The notes: generated by a model from the letters alone, not told the origin. DNA of 26,403 nt from Clostridiales bacterium (GCA_021205375.1 JAJPXR010000031.1:1-26403), one strand, 5' to 3'. Counted from the first letter of the stretch, positions 8,294 through 16,637 are shown. Numbers and translations: made by a program.

Positions 8294-8313
8294 AGCGGGG
8301 GCGAACCCCCGCT
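8294..8313 (-). other. Intercistronic hairpin before the sugar-binding protein gene
   Basis: A perfect 8-bp stem (AGCGGGGG at 8294-8301, complement at 8306-8313) with a CGAA loop, extendable by one pair, lies in the 136-bp gap between the second permease and the binding-protein gene. There is no U-run, so it is probably an mRNA-stability or processing element. Confidence 0.5.
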
Positions 8314-8362
8314 GGCAAACGGGTTACTTTGCGCCGCACAGAGCGGTGCAGGGGGCGAAAGC

Positions 8363-9355
8363 TCAGGCGACCTTCTGCTCGTCCATGTTTTCGATGGCCA
8401 TTTTGCGGCTGACCATCTTCTTGCGCTTTTGCAGATAGGCGAAGAAAATCAGGGAGCCGATCAGGACCAGGCCCACGATGAAGTTGTACACCGTTCCGGG
8501 CAGGCCCATCAGCGCCAGGCCCTTCTTCAGCACGCCGATGATCAGGCAGGCGATCAGAGAGCCGGTCACGCCGCCGACGCCGCCGGCAGTGCTGGTGCCG
8601 CCCAGGACGACCAGAGCGATGACTTCGATGTTCATGTTGAAACCGGTCTCCTGGTTGACCTGCCAACTGCGCCCCATGTACATCAGGGCCGCGATGGCGC
8701 TGGTCAGACCACCCAGGGTGTAGATCCAGAACTTCATCCTGTTGGCGTTGATGCCGGAGAAATTGACCGCGTTCTCGTTGTGTCCAATGGCGTGGGTATA
8801 ACGGCCAAAGGTCGTTTTCTTTTCCAGCACCCAGAACACCGCGTACACGACCAGCAGCACGATCAGTTGGGTCGGAACGACGCCGCCGATCTTCATGTTC
8901 AGCACGTCAACGATGGGGTTGCCCGCGGAAAACGCGTAGGAGCTGCCGAAGAACCAACTGATGGCCTGGAAGATGTACATGGTAGACATGGTGATCAGCC
9001 AGGGGTTGATGGGAGTCTTGGCGGCGATGATGCCGTTCATCGCGCCGAACACAAAGCCGGAAGCGATGCAGGCAATGATTGCTACCAGAGCGCTGCCGCT
9101 CATGTTGTAGACGGTGGCGCACACCATAGCCGAGCACACCATCTGATAGCTGACGGACAGGTCGATACCGGCGGTCAGGATGATCAACGTCATGGACATC
9201 GCCTGTACGCCCAGGTAGGCCACGTCGGAGGTGCAGCCGATCATCGTCTTGGGCTTGAGGAACAGTCCGTCGGTGAGCACGCCGAACAGCAGGCACATTG
9301 CCACCAGGATCAGAACCATTACCAGCTCATACGATACTTTGAATTTTTTACGCAT
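8363..9355 (-). CDS. Sugar ABC transporter permease (second subunit)
   Basis: This is a 330-residue integral membrane protein of the ribose/rhamnose-type permease family (BPD_transp_2). It has many hydrophobic segments, begins near residue 10 with YELVMVLILVAMCLLFG, and includes the family block ILTAGIDLSVSYQM and, near the C-terminus, VVLGGTSTAGGVGGVTGSL. The ATG at 9355 lies behind GGGAGGTGG and overlaps the end of the preceding permease by 8 nt, so the two are translationally coupled. With the other permease it should form the heterodimeric channel. The pairing of two different permeases with one fused ATPase resembles RhaSTPQ rhamnose and Lsr AI-2 importers. Confidence 0.9.
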   Translation of the reverse strand: MRKKFKVSYELVMVLILVAMCLLFGVLTDGLFLKPKTMIGCTSDVAYLGVQAMSMTLIILTAGIDLSVSYQMVCSAMVCATVYNMSGSALVAIIACIASGFVFGAMNGIIAAKTPINPWLITMSTMYIFQAISWFFGSSYAFSAGNPIVDVLNMKIGGVVPTQLIVLLVVYAVFWVLEKKTTFGRYTHAIGHNENAVNFSGINANRMKFWIYTLGGLTSAIAALMYMGRSWQVNQETGFNMNIEVIALVVLGGTSTAGGVGGVTGSLIACLIIGVLKKGLALMGLPGTVYNFIVGLVLIGSLIFFAYLQKRKKMVSRKMAIENMDEQKVA

Positions 9356-10343
9356 CACTGCCACCTCCCGAGATTTTTTGCTTCTTGCCCCAGCGCAGGA
9401 AGGGGATGTCAACATCCACCACCATGCTGAACACAGCCACGAGGACAATGACGCCATAGCTCAGATACATCCACTGGTTGCCCAGTTCGAGCAGATAGGC
9501 GGCCCGCTGGAGCAGGTCGATGAGGATACCGGCCACCAGAATGCCGATGGGACGGCCGGAGCCGCCGGCGATGCTGATGCCGCCGACAACGGCGATGGGC
9601 AGGAAGAACATTTCCATACCCATGCAACTGGAGGGCTGGACCTGGGTGCGGGGCAGCCAGTACATCACGCCAGTGACGCCCAGCAGTGCGCCGGAAATCA
9701 GGAAGGAGATCATGGTGATTTTGTCGGCGTTGATGCCGGCCAGGATGGCGGATTCGCGGCTGCCGCCCACAGCGTAGACCTTCCGGCCATAGCGGGTGTA
9801 CTTCATGAACCAGCAGAAGAACGCCAGCAGAGCCAGGGTCAGGAACAGCATCACGGGGACGACGCCCGCGACTCTCAAATTACCAAGGGCCGTGACGCTG
9901 GCTTTGATGTTGGAAACATAGCCCGCGTTGGGCAGCAGGGAGAACAGACCGATGTGCAGCTTGACCATGGCCAGCGACACGATCATGGACGGCACACGGA
10001 AGCGCACCGTTATCAGCGCGATGATGAACGAATTGAGCATACCCACCAGGATGCCCACCAGGATGCAGAAAATCAGCGGAACGCCGCTCTGCACCAGCGT
10101 GAAGGTGCAGAAGCCGATGAGGCCCAGCACCGTGCCGGACGAAATGTCGATCTCACCCAGCAGAATGACCATCATCAGCGCGAGGCCGCCCACCAGCAGG
10201 TAGGAGAGGTCCCGCAGAAACACAAACATGGTTCCGGACAGATTGGTGGTCAGGCAAAGCACGACAAAGCAAAGGATGACAAAGATTGCCAACGAGCCCT
10301 CTCTGGAACGAAAGAAGCTGACAATCGGGTTTTTCTGTTTCAT
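9348..10343 (-). CDS. Sugar ABC transporter permease (first subunit)
   Basis: This is a 331-residue membrane permease of the BPD_transp_2 family. The cytosolic N-terminus (KQKNPIVSFFRSREGS) is followed by about ten hydrophobic segments. The family blocks are LLGEIDISSGTVLGL and AVVGGISIAGGSGRPIG. The ATG at 10343 follows GGGAGGAG; the longer frame runs back into the ATPase gene and is not credible. Only 16 bp separate it from the ATPase stop, and its own stop overlaps the start of the second permease (ATGCGTAA). Its partner ATPase and permease are adjacent, so the transporter is complete. Confidence 0.9.
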   Translation of the reverse strand: MKQKNPIVSFFRSREGSLAIFVILCFVVLCLTTNLSGTMFVFLRDLSYLLVGGLALMMVILLGEIDISSGTVLGLIGFCTFTLVQSGVPLIFCILVGILVGMLNSFIIALITVRFRVPSMIVSLAMVKLHIGLFSLLPNAGYVSNIKASVTALGNLRVAGVVPVMLFLTLALLAFFCWFMKYTRYGRKVYAVGGSRESAILAGINADKITMISFLISGALLGVTGVMYWLPRTQVQPSSCMGMEMFFLPIAVVGGISIAGGSGRPIGILVAGILIDLLQRAAYLLELGNQWMYLSYGVIVLVAVFSMVVDVDIPFLRWGKKQKISGGGSDA

Positions 10344-10359
10344 AATTCTCCTCCCTTCC

Positions 10360-11871
10360 TTACAGCGCCATTTCCAAAACTTTGTTGGGGTCAAAGTCCG
10401 GGCGGTCCAGCTCGCCGGTCTTAACACCGGCCTTGAAAACCATTACCCGGTCGCACATCCCCAAAAGCTCCGGCATATCAGAGGAGATCATGATGATCGT
10501 CAGACCCTTCGCTGCCAGGTCGCTGATAATACGGTAGATCTCGAACTTGGCGCCCACGTCAACGCCGCGGGTCGGCTCGTCCAAAATCAGGATCTTCGGC
10601 TCGGCGCACAGCGCCTTGGCCACCAGCACCTTCTGCTGGTTGCCGCCGGAAAGGTTCTCCACCACGAACTCGCGGTTGGGCGCTTTCACCGTCAGGTCGG
10701 CCATGTACTTGTCTACGATCTCGTCCTCTTTGGCGAAGTCGATCATGCCCTTGTTGGTGAGCGAGTACAGGATGGACAGCGTCAGGTTGTCCTCGATGGA
10801 CATCGGCACTACCAGACCATACTTTTTCCGGTCCTCAGAGACGTAGATGAGCTTTTTCTTGATGGCGTCCCGGTAGTCTTTCAGATGGAGCGTTTCGCCG
10901 TCCATCGTGATGGTGCCGGAGTCATATTTTCGCAGTCCGACGATACACTCGGCCATCTCCGTCCGTCCGGCGCCGGCCAGTCCGGCGATGCCGAAAATCT
11001 CGCCCTTGCGGACCTCAAAGGAGACGTCGTGCAGGGGGAAACCGTCGTGCTCGCCGGTGCGCTGGAGGTGCTCTACCTTCAGCATGGTGCCGCCGATCTT
11101 CACATCCACCTTGGGATAGAGGTTGCCGCCCATGTCGCGGCCCACCATCCAGGCGATGAGCTGCTGCTCGTTGACCTCGTCGATGCGAGCTGTCTGGACA
11201 TAGGAGCCGTCACGGATGACAGTTACCCGGTCAGCGATCTCGAAAATTTCCTCCATGCGGTGGGAAATGTACATCATGCTCATGCCCTGCTCTTTCAGCC
11301 GGGCGATGGTGCGGAACAGCGCCCGCACTTCCTTGTTGGTCAGGGCCGCCGTCGGCTCATCGAAAATCAAGATCTTGGCGTCGTAAGTCAGGGCCTTGGC
11401 GATCTCGACCATCTGCTTGGGCGCGACGCCCAGGCTGTCGATTTTCGCGTCGTAGTCGATCTGACCGCTGATCCCCAGGAACTCGAAGATCTCATCCGCC
11501 TTTTTCCGCATGGCAGCGTAGTCGATTTGGCTGATGGGGCCGACCTTCTTGACCGGCTCATGGCCCATGAACATATTCTCCAGCACGTTCAAATCTTTAA
11601 ACAGGCTGGTTTCCTGGAAGATGATCGCGATGCCCTTACTATACGCATCGTTTGGCTCGTTGATGGTGACCTTTTCGCCCCGCAGATAGATGTCGCCTTC
11701 GTCCGCTTTGTAGACGCCGGTGATCACCTTCATCAGGGTGGACTTGCCTGCGCCGTTTTCACCACAAACGGCGTGCATCTCGCCCTCTTCCAACTGGATC
11801 TGCATGTTGTCCAGCGCCTTGACGCCGGGGAAACTCTTGCAGATATTTTTCAGCTCCAAAATTGTACTCAA
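10360..11871 (-). CDS. Sugar ABC transporter ATP-binding protein, two nucleotide-binding domains (RbsA/MglA type)
   Basis: This cytoplasmic ATPase powers sugar import. It is about 503 residues with two tandem ABC domains. The first has Walker A GENGAGKSTL near residue 38 and Walker B ILIFDEPTAAL. The second has the degenerate Walker A GLAGAGRTEM normal for this family, the signature LSGGNQQK, and Walker B ILILDEPTRGVDVGAK. The start is uncertain: there is no ATG, and TTG codons occur at 11877 and 11871. AGGAGG lies 3 nt from the first and 9 nt from the second, so I prefer 11871. It belongs to the two-permease importer downstream. Confidence 0.9.
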   Translation of the reverse strand: MSTILELKNICKSFPGVKALDNMQIQLEEGEMHAVCGENGAGKSTLMKVITGVYKADEGDIYLRGEKVTINEPNDAYSKGIAIIFQETSLFKDLNVLENMFMGHEPVKKVGPISQIDYAAMRKKADEIFEFLGISGQIDYDAKIDSLGVAPKQMVEIAKALTYDAKILIFDEPTAALTNKEVRALFRTIARLKEQGMSMMYISHRMEEIFEIADRVTVIRDGSYVQTARIDEVNEQQLIAWMVGRDMGGNLYPKVDVKIGGTMLKVEHLQRTGEHDGFPLHDVSFEVRKGEIFGIAGLAGAGRTEMAECIVGLRKYDSGTITMDGETLHLKDYRDAIKKKLIYVSEDRKKYGLVVPMSIEDNLTLSILYSLTNKGMIDFAKEDEIVDKYMADLTVKAPNREFVVENLSGGNQQKVLVAKALCAEPKILILDEPTRGVDVGAKFEIYRIISDLAAKGLTIIMISSDMPELLGMCDRVMVFKAGVKTGELDRPDFDPNKVLEMAL

Positions 11872-11915
11872 AGTCAACCGCCTCCTTTATACTGTTTTCA
11901 AAACGCCCGGAGGGC

Positions 11916-12893
11916 TCAGAACTGATAATCAGCCGGATCGAACTGGATGCTGAACGTATTCGCCGCTTCGATGATGGAGTTCTCGTCCAGCGGCCCATAC
12001 AGCGGCACGCAGGTGAACTGCTCCTGAGTGAAGTAGCCCAGCACCACGTTGGTGACGGCGCAGTTGTACTTCTCGGTCAGGCTCTTCAGGCGGCGCGCCA
12101 TGCGCAGGTTGCCCTCCGTGCAGTAGGGATGGCCCTGAACGGCCTCCTCGCCCTTGGCGGCGTAGATGTGGAAGAAGCCGGAGCAGTTGCCCATGTAAGG
12201 CATCATGACGTTGTTGGGATTTTCCTTGTGGTAGTCGTACAAATCGCCCTTGACATAGACCAGCGTGTCGTCGGCCAGAGGGTTCATGTACTTGGCGCCC
12301 AGGTTCAGCAGCGCCTGGTCGGCGACGATGCCCCGATAGCCCATCTTCTTACAGTAGGCGTCGGCGGCCTTCTGACGGTCAGCGGCCCAGTTGGAGACGG
12401 CGAAGTAGCGGACCTTGCCCTCACGGATGAAATCCTGCATGGTCTCCACCATTTCCTCCACGGGGATGGTGGGGTCGTCGCGGTGATAGAAGTAGATGTC
12501 GATGTAGTCGGTCTTCAGCGCGCGGAGAGAGCCAACGATGTCGCCTCTCATGTCGGCCTTGGTGACGCGGTTGATGTGCAGGTCCATGTCGGGGTGGGTG
12601 TAGACCGGATGGCCACCCTTGGTCATCAGCACGATCTTATCCCGGCAGCCGTTGCGCTTCATCCAGTCACCGGTGATGCGCTCGGCGCGGGCCACTTCCT
12701 GGCGGCCATCTACCACCACCCAGTCGGCGTAGACATGGGCGCAGTCGATCAGGTTGCCGCCCTGCTCCACGAAGGTACCGAACATGGAGTCCTGGCTGGC
12801 CTCGTCTTTTCCCCAGCGTACACCGGCGTCAACTGTACCTAACCCCATAGGGGAAATAGTAAGGTCGGTGTTGGGAATCATGATTTTTTCCAT
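11916..12893 (-). CDS. Aldo/keto reductase
   Basis: This is a 325-residue NAD(P)H-dependent oxidoreductase with a TIM-barrel fold. The catalytic tetrad is visible: Asp and Tyr in LIDCAHVYADW, Lys in LMTKGG, and His in IYFYHRDDP. The FAVSNWAADR block is the usual barrel strand 7 region. The start at 12893 follows AAGGTGATC; a GTG at 12902 is possible but badly placed. It lies between rhaA and the ABC genes. In rhamnose metabolism an enzyme of this type could reduce L-lactaldehyde to 1,2-propanediol, or it could oxidise or reduce the sugar itself. Both are inference. No phosphate-aldolase gene accompanies it in the window. Confidence 0.85.
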   Translation of the reverse strand: MEKIMIPNTDLTISPMGLGTVDAGVRWGKDEASQDSMFGTFVEQGGNLIDCAHVYADWVVVDGRQEVARAERITGDWMKRNGCRDKIVLMTKGGHPVYTHPDMDLHINRVTKADMRGDIVGSLRALKTDYIDIYFYHRDDPTIPVEEMVETMQDFIREGKVRYFAVSNWAADRQKAADAYCKKMGYRGIVADQALLNLGAKYMNPLADDTLVYVKGDLYDYHKENPNNVMMPYMGNCSGFFHIYAAKGEEAVQGHPYCTEGNLRMARRLKSLTEKYNCAVTNVVLGYFTQEQFTCVPLYGPLDENSIIEAANTFSIQFDPADYQF

Positions 12894-12938
12894 AAAGATC
12901 ACCTTTTCCTTTCTTGGTTGTTGCTATCCTCAGTGGCT

Positions 12939-12978
12939 GCCGCGTCTGCCGGACGGGAACGTGCCCGGCAGACGCGGC
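12939..12978 (-). other. Strong intercistronic hairpin between rhaA and the aldo/keto reductase
   Basis: A 14-bp perfect GC-rich stem (12939-12952 with 12965-12978) encloses a 12-nt loop in the 112-bp gap after rhaA. There is no U-run on the minus strand, so it more likely protects or partitions the mRNA than terminates it. Confidence 0.6.
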
Positions 12979-13005
12979 CAGGGGGGACGTATCCCCGCGC
13001 CGCCG

Positions 13006-14232
13006 TTAATACGTGCTCAGATCCCGGATCCACTCCCGGCCCGGGACGCCCTGGGTCTCGCAGAAGTACTCCCACACCAGACCTGCGGGCAGCATCTTGG
13101 TCTCCTCCAGCAGGGCCAGACGCTTGGTGGTATTGCCTTCCCGCTCCAGCTTCTTCAACTGGTCGATGGGCCGCAGCATAGCCAGCAGCAGCGCCCGGCG
13201 GGCCGCTCTGGCGCCGATGGCGGTGGCGGCAATGCGGTTGATGGAGGCGTCGAAGTAGTCGGTGCCGATATGCACCTTGTCATAGGCGTCGTAGGTGGCG
13301 ATCTCCTCCATGATCTCCTTGGTGGCATCGTCCAGGATGACCACATGGTCGGAGTCCCAGCGAACCGGACGGGACACATGGAGCTGAATCTCGTCGCCGA
13401 AGGCCAGATAGCTGGAGAACTTGGGACCGATGGTTTCCGTGGGATGGAAATGGCCGGCGTCCATGCAGACGATGCAGTTCCCGGTGTGGGCAGCGTACTC
13501 GGTATAGAACTCATGGGAGCCGGGGACATAGGACTCGCTGCCCAGGCCGAACACTTTGGACTCGCAGGAATCGACGTTGTGTTCCAGCTTTTCTTCGAAG
13601 ATCTGATCCAGAGAGTCCTTGAGGATCAGGCGGGGCGTCAGCTTATCCACCACGATGTCCTTGCTGCCGTCGCCGATCCAGTGGTTGGTGATGCAGGTCT
13701 CGCCCAGCTCGCGGCCAAAGTAGTCACCGATTTTCCGACAGGCGATGCCGTGCTCAATCCAGAACTTCCGGATGTTCTCATCCGGGTTGGTCAGGGTGGA
13801 GCTGCTGTCGTAGTCCGGGTGAGAGAAATAAGTGGGGTTGAAGTCCAGGCCGATCTTGCGAGCCTTGGCGTAATCCACCCACTCGGCAAATTCCGCAGGC
13901 CCGATCTCGTTCCGGCCCATGTTCTTGCCGTGCTTGTTCATGTAAATGGAGTGCAGCGCCAGCTTGGTATGGCCGGGGATCAGATCCAGCGCCTTGTCCA
14001 GGTTCCGCATGAACTCCTCGGGGTTCTTGGCTTTGCCGGGGGCATTGCCCGTGGCGGCGATGCCACCGGTCATCTCGGCGTCCAGGAACTCCCAGCCCTG
14101 CAAATCGTCGATCTGCCAGCAGTGAACCGAAATCGGCACCTCCGCCAGTTTTTTCAGGACAGCATCGGTATCCACGCCGTACTCGGCATAGATTTCTTTC
14201 GCAATATTGTAATTCCGCTCGATGTTGCTCAC
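13006..14232 (-). CDS. rhaA: L-rhamnose isomerase
   Basis: This interconverts L-rhamnose and L-rhamnulose; family members also act on L-lyxose, L-mannose and D-allose. The 408-residue protein aligns by eye with E. coli RhaA along its length: PISVHCWQIDDL near the start, GGIAATGNAPGKA, LALHSIYM, GLDFNPTYFSHP, the metal-site region MDAGHFHPTE, and HVSRPVRWDSDHVV. The start is GTG at 14232, preceded by AAGGAGGAG. It is the first metabolic enzyme in the operon after the regulator and has a MITE-like insertion about 70 bp upstream. Aldolase RhaD and mutarotase RhaM are not in the window. Confidence 0.93.
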   Translation of the reverse strand: MSNIERNYNIAKEIYAEYGVDTDAVLKKLAEVPISVHCWQIDDLQGWEFLDAEMTGGIAATGNAPGKAKNPEEFMRNLDKALDLIPGHTKLALHSIYMNKHGKNMGRNEIGPAEFAEWVDYAKARKIGLDFNPTYFSHPDYDSSSTLTNPDENIRKFWIEHGIACRKIGDYFGRELGETCITNHWIGDGSKDIVVDKLTPRLILKDSLDQIFEEKLEHNVDSCESKVFGLGSESYVPGSHEFYTEYAAHTGNCIVCMDAGHFHPTETIGPKFSSYLAFGDEIQLHVSRPVRWDSDHVVILDDATKEIMEEIATYDAYDKVHIGTDYFDASINRIAATAIGARAARRALLLAMLRPIDQLKKLEREGNTTKRLALLEETKMLPAGLVWEYFCETQGVPGREWIRDLSTY

Positions 14233-14301
14233 AATAACTCCTCCTTAAGTCGCGTGTTGACAGATGCGCCTTCCCATGCGATTCATCCGTCCCCTTTCTA
14301 T

Positions 14302-14461
14302 GGAACCTCTGATTAAATAACTCCCGGCGTCTGGACGGCATATTTCGTGCAACTCTTCGTTGTGAAATCTTGAAATACACAAAGTATTCCTGCGATTTCG
14401 CGCCTCGATTTGCGCAAAATCTGCTCGCCCAGCCATCCAAGGCCATTTAATCAGCGCTTCC
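14302..14461. mobile_element. 160-bp MITE-like element with imperfect terminal inverted repeats and CTAT target duplication
   Basis: The left end GGAACCTCTGATTAAAT and the right end (reverse complement GGAAGCGCTGATTAAAT) are imperfect terminal inverted repeats. The element is flanked by an exact 4-bp direct repeat CTAT (14298-14301 and 14462-14465), as expected for a target duplication. There is no transposase, so movement would depend on a relative elsewhere. It is inserted between lacI and rhaA inside the operon. The same end sequence occurs at 37-52. Confidence 0.7.
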
Positions 14462-14479
14462 CTATCTCAAGAATCCGCT

Positions 14480-15544
14480 CTACCAGACCAGATTCTTCAG
14501 ATCTTCCTGATACCCCCGGACAGTGGAGCCGCGTTCTACGAACTCGGTCTCCAGGGTGATGATCCTCCGCTGGTTGGGCCTCCCTTCCTCCATCATCTCG
14601 TTGAGCCGCATCATGGCGGTCAGTCCCAGCTCATAACGGGGGACCTTGATGGAAGACAGCGAGGGACGAACCAGCGACGCGGCAAAGATGTCGTCGTTGC
14701 CGACCACTGCCACATCCTCCGGAATGGACACGCCGCACTCGTTGCAGGCGAGGATCGCTCCCACCGCCATCTGATCGTTGGCGCAAAAGATCCCGTCGAA
14801 TTTACGTCCGGTTTGCAACAGCAGCTTGACGTTTGTGTAGCCGCAAAAGGTGGTGTAGTCCCCCTGAATGATGTTTCTCTTGCGGACTGGCAAACCCGCT
14901 TCTGTCAGCGCCCGCCTGTATCCGGCCAGACGCTTTTGACCCAGGATGTGATCACTGGGAAGTGAGATGTGAATGATCTCCCGCTTACCCACTGTATGGA
15001 TCATATAGCTCACGGCCTGGTAGGCCGCCTTTTCGCTGTCAATGACGATCGCGTCCAGGTTGACATCGTCAAATTGATACTCCAGGGTAATGACTGGGAT
15101 CCAGTGGCCCCGCTTTTGCAGGTTGCACAGGCTGGCGATGTAATTCTTGGTGTATTGATCCTTACCGTAGGCACTGGAGCAGAGGATGATGCCGTCCACC
15201 CATTGGTCTACACAGTTTTTGACGAGTTCGATCTCCTTGGTCAGGCTGTCGTGGGTCTCCATCAGGATGATGGTATAACCGTAGTCATCCGCGATTTTGT
15301 TGATGCCCTCCAGAACCGCAGTGAAAAAAGTCCTGGAGATAGAGGTCAAAATGACGCCCACCCGCCTGCTCTGCCCTCTGCGCAGACTCTGCGCTGCACG
15401 ATTGGCGTTGTATCCCACCTCTGCTGCCACGGTGCGGACACGCTCTTCCAGCTCCGGACTGACATTTTTACTGCCGTTCATCACGCGGGAAACGGTGGAA
15501 ATACTGACACCCGCCAGTTTTGCCACTTCTTTGATATTAGACAC
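14480..15544 (-). CDS. LacI-family transcriptional regulator
   Basis: This is a 354-residue DNA-binding regulator. Residues 1-25 form the LacI helix-turn-helix with hinge (IKEVAKLAGVSISTVSRVMN), and the remainder is a periplasmic-binding-like sugar sensor domain (GVILTSISRTFF near residue 62; IFCANDQMAVGAI; VAVVGNDDIFAASLVRP). The start is GTG at 15544 with AAGGAGG just upstream. It is the second gene of the operon it probably controls, 49 bp after the DUF4867-like gene. Two AAAACGTTTT palindromes with the central CG typical of LacI-family sites lie in the divergent promoter region and are its likely targets, although CcpA could also use such sites. The inducer is presumably the transported sugar. 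Confidence 0.92.
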   Translation of the reverse strand: MSNIKEVAKLAGVSISTVSRVMNGSKNVSPELEERVRTVAAEVGYNANRAAQSLRRGQSRRVGVILTSISRTFFTAVLEGINKIADDYGYTIILMETHDSLTKEIELVKNCVDQWVDGIILCSSAYGKDQYTKNYIASLCNLQKRGHWIPVITLEYQFDDVNLDAIVIDSEKAAYQAVSYMIHTVGKREIIHISLPSDHILGQKRLAGYRRALTEAGLPVRKRNIIQGDYTTFCGYTNVKLLLQTGRKFDGIFCANDQMAVGAILACNECGVSIPEDVAVVGNDDIFAASLVRPSLSSIKVPRYELGLTAMMRLNEMMEEGRPNQRRIITLETEFVERGSTVRGYQEDLKNLVW

Positions 15545-15593
15545 CGTATCGCCTCCTTCTGGCTGCGGCGCCTTTGACAGCGGCCGCTATGGC

Positions 15594-16280
15594 TTACGCT
15601 TTTCTTGCCGCCACTGGAATGACGGCGAGGTTTTCTCCCTCAATGCCAAACCAGACGGTCTCATCAAACATGGGAGCGGCGTCTCTGTGAGCAAGCACCC
15701 ACTTGTTCCGCTGGAGCAGATATTTGTTCTCGCCGGTCAAATCCCGTCTTTCCGGATGGTGCAGCGGCGTGTTGGTGGTTGCTGTCTGACAGACCACCTG
15801 CCGCACACCGGCAGTCGTTGCCGCGCAGGGGGCAAAGTGGAGTGTTGTCGCATACAGCTCCAGGCAGGTATCCGCCGGCACATAAAAAACTTTCAGGTCT
15901 GCCACATTCAGGCTGTCCTGCTCGATCTGCCAAATCTGCCCGACGAAAATCACGCACGGCTCAAATTCCACCAGCAGCTCGCTGCACTTGTGATATTCCA
16001 GCGCGTTCAGCTGGTCGGGGCTGTCGCTGAAGTAGCCCACCTGGCAGGCAGTTTCCCCATAAACGTGTTGTGTGATCTGAACCGCTTCCTCCATTGCCAT
16101 CAGTTCGGGGGAGCAGGTGACATCTGCGGGAACCGGTGTTTTCTCATAGATATATCGCTTCATCTCCGGAAAATGGAAATGGGGAAAGAGCTGTCCATAC
16201 TGCCGGAAAGAAGAATCTGTCACCTCCATAATTGACAGGTTTGGATTCGCGCTGCGCAAGGCCATTAAAATCTGATCCAT
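15594..16280 (-). CDS. DUF4867-like protein, first gene of the sugar operon
   Basis: This is a 228-residue soluble protein without signal peptide or membrane segments. It resembles the uncharacterised DUF4867 family found in Firmicutes sugar loci; that assignment is from memory and moderate. Blocks such as CQVGYFSDSPDQLNALEYHKC, CVIFVGQIWQI and LYATTLHFAPC suggest a cupin-like beta-barrel of the kind used to bind or epimerise sugars, which is inference. It starts with ATG at 16280, 9 nt after GAAAGGG, directly behind the operon promoter. As the promoter-proximal gene next to the regulator it may act early in the pathway, for example as a mutarotase or isomerase, but no function is established here. 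Confidence 0.6.
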   Translation of the reverse strand: MDQILMALRSANPNLSIMEVTDSSFRQYGQLFPHFHFPEMKRYIYEKTPVPADVTCSPELMAMEEAVQITQHVYGETACQVGYFSDSPDQLNALEYHKCSELLVEFEPCVIFVGQIWQIEQDSLNVADLKVFYVPADTCLELYATTLHFAPCAATTAGVRQVVCQTATTNTPLHHPERRDLTGENKYLLQRNKWVLAHRDAAPMFDETVWFGIEGENLAVIPVAARKA

Positions 16281-16342
16281 ACGCCAACACCCTTTCTTTT
16301 ACTTTTCACTTCTTGAAAGAAACATTTTTTAGAACTCTAAAA

Positions 16343-16354
16343 AAAACGTTTTCC
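16343..16354. promoter_or_regulatory. LacI-type operator O1 (AAAACGTTTTCC)
   Basis: The palindrome AAAACGTTTT (16343-16352) followed by CC matches the core of the site at 16622-16637. It lies about 20-30 bp downstream of the predicted transcription start of the minus-strand operon, a repressing position. Confidence 0.6.
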
Positions 16355-16378
16355 GTACATCCGCTTGGTGATAATAAA

Positions 16379-16407
16379 AGTATAGCTGATTAGCACAAAT
16401 TTGTCAA
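16379..16407 (-). promoter_or_regulatory. Strong SigA promoter of the sugar operon
   Basis: On the minus strand a perfect TTGACA (16407-16402), a 17-bp spacer and TATACT (16384-16379) form a near-consensus promoter about 100 bp before the DUF4867-like gene. Confidence 0.8.
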
Positions 16408-16621
16408 TGAAACACGCCTAATTTGGCTAAAATTTGTATGTTTTTACAATCTTCTTCGTTTTCCCGATTATAAAAACCATGTTTTATAACACACAGTTTT
16501 ATTGCTGTTCCAAAGATATTTTCCTGTTTTCTTTGCTTTTAAGCCACTTTTATCAGGTGATTTCACGGAAGATTTCAAAAAATATCGGAAAAAATGCCCT
16601 TATTTTCAGGTGTAAAAAAGA

Positions 16622-16637
16622 AGGAAAACGTTTTCCT
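16622..16637. promoter_or_regulatory. LacI-type operator O2 (16-bp perfect palindrome)
   Basis: AGGAAAACGTTTTCCT is a perfect palindrome sharing AAAACGTTTTCC with O1. It lies just upstream of the ASRT promoter, around -45 to -60 relative to the predicted start. It also resembles a CcpA cre site with mismatched ends. Confidence 0.65.

Noticed and set aside
8246..11925. Long plus-strand open frames of 394, 397 and 565 codons opposite the ABC genes
   Set aside because: They mirror transporter genes with clear motifs; their proteins are His/Gln/Asp-rich with no family features.
14245..14446. Small minus-strand frames over the MITE-like element
   Set aside because: They run through the terminal repeats and show no start signal or protein-like pattern; the repeat explains the sequence.
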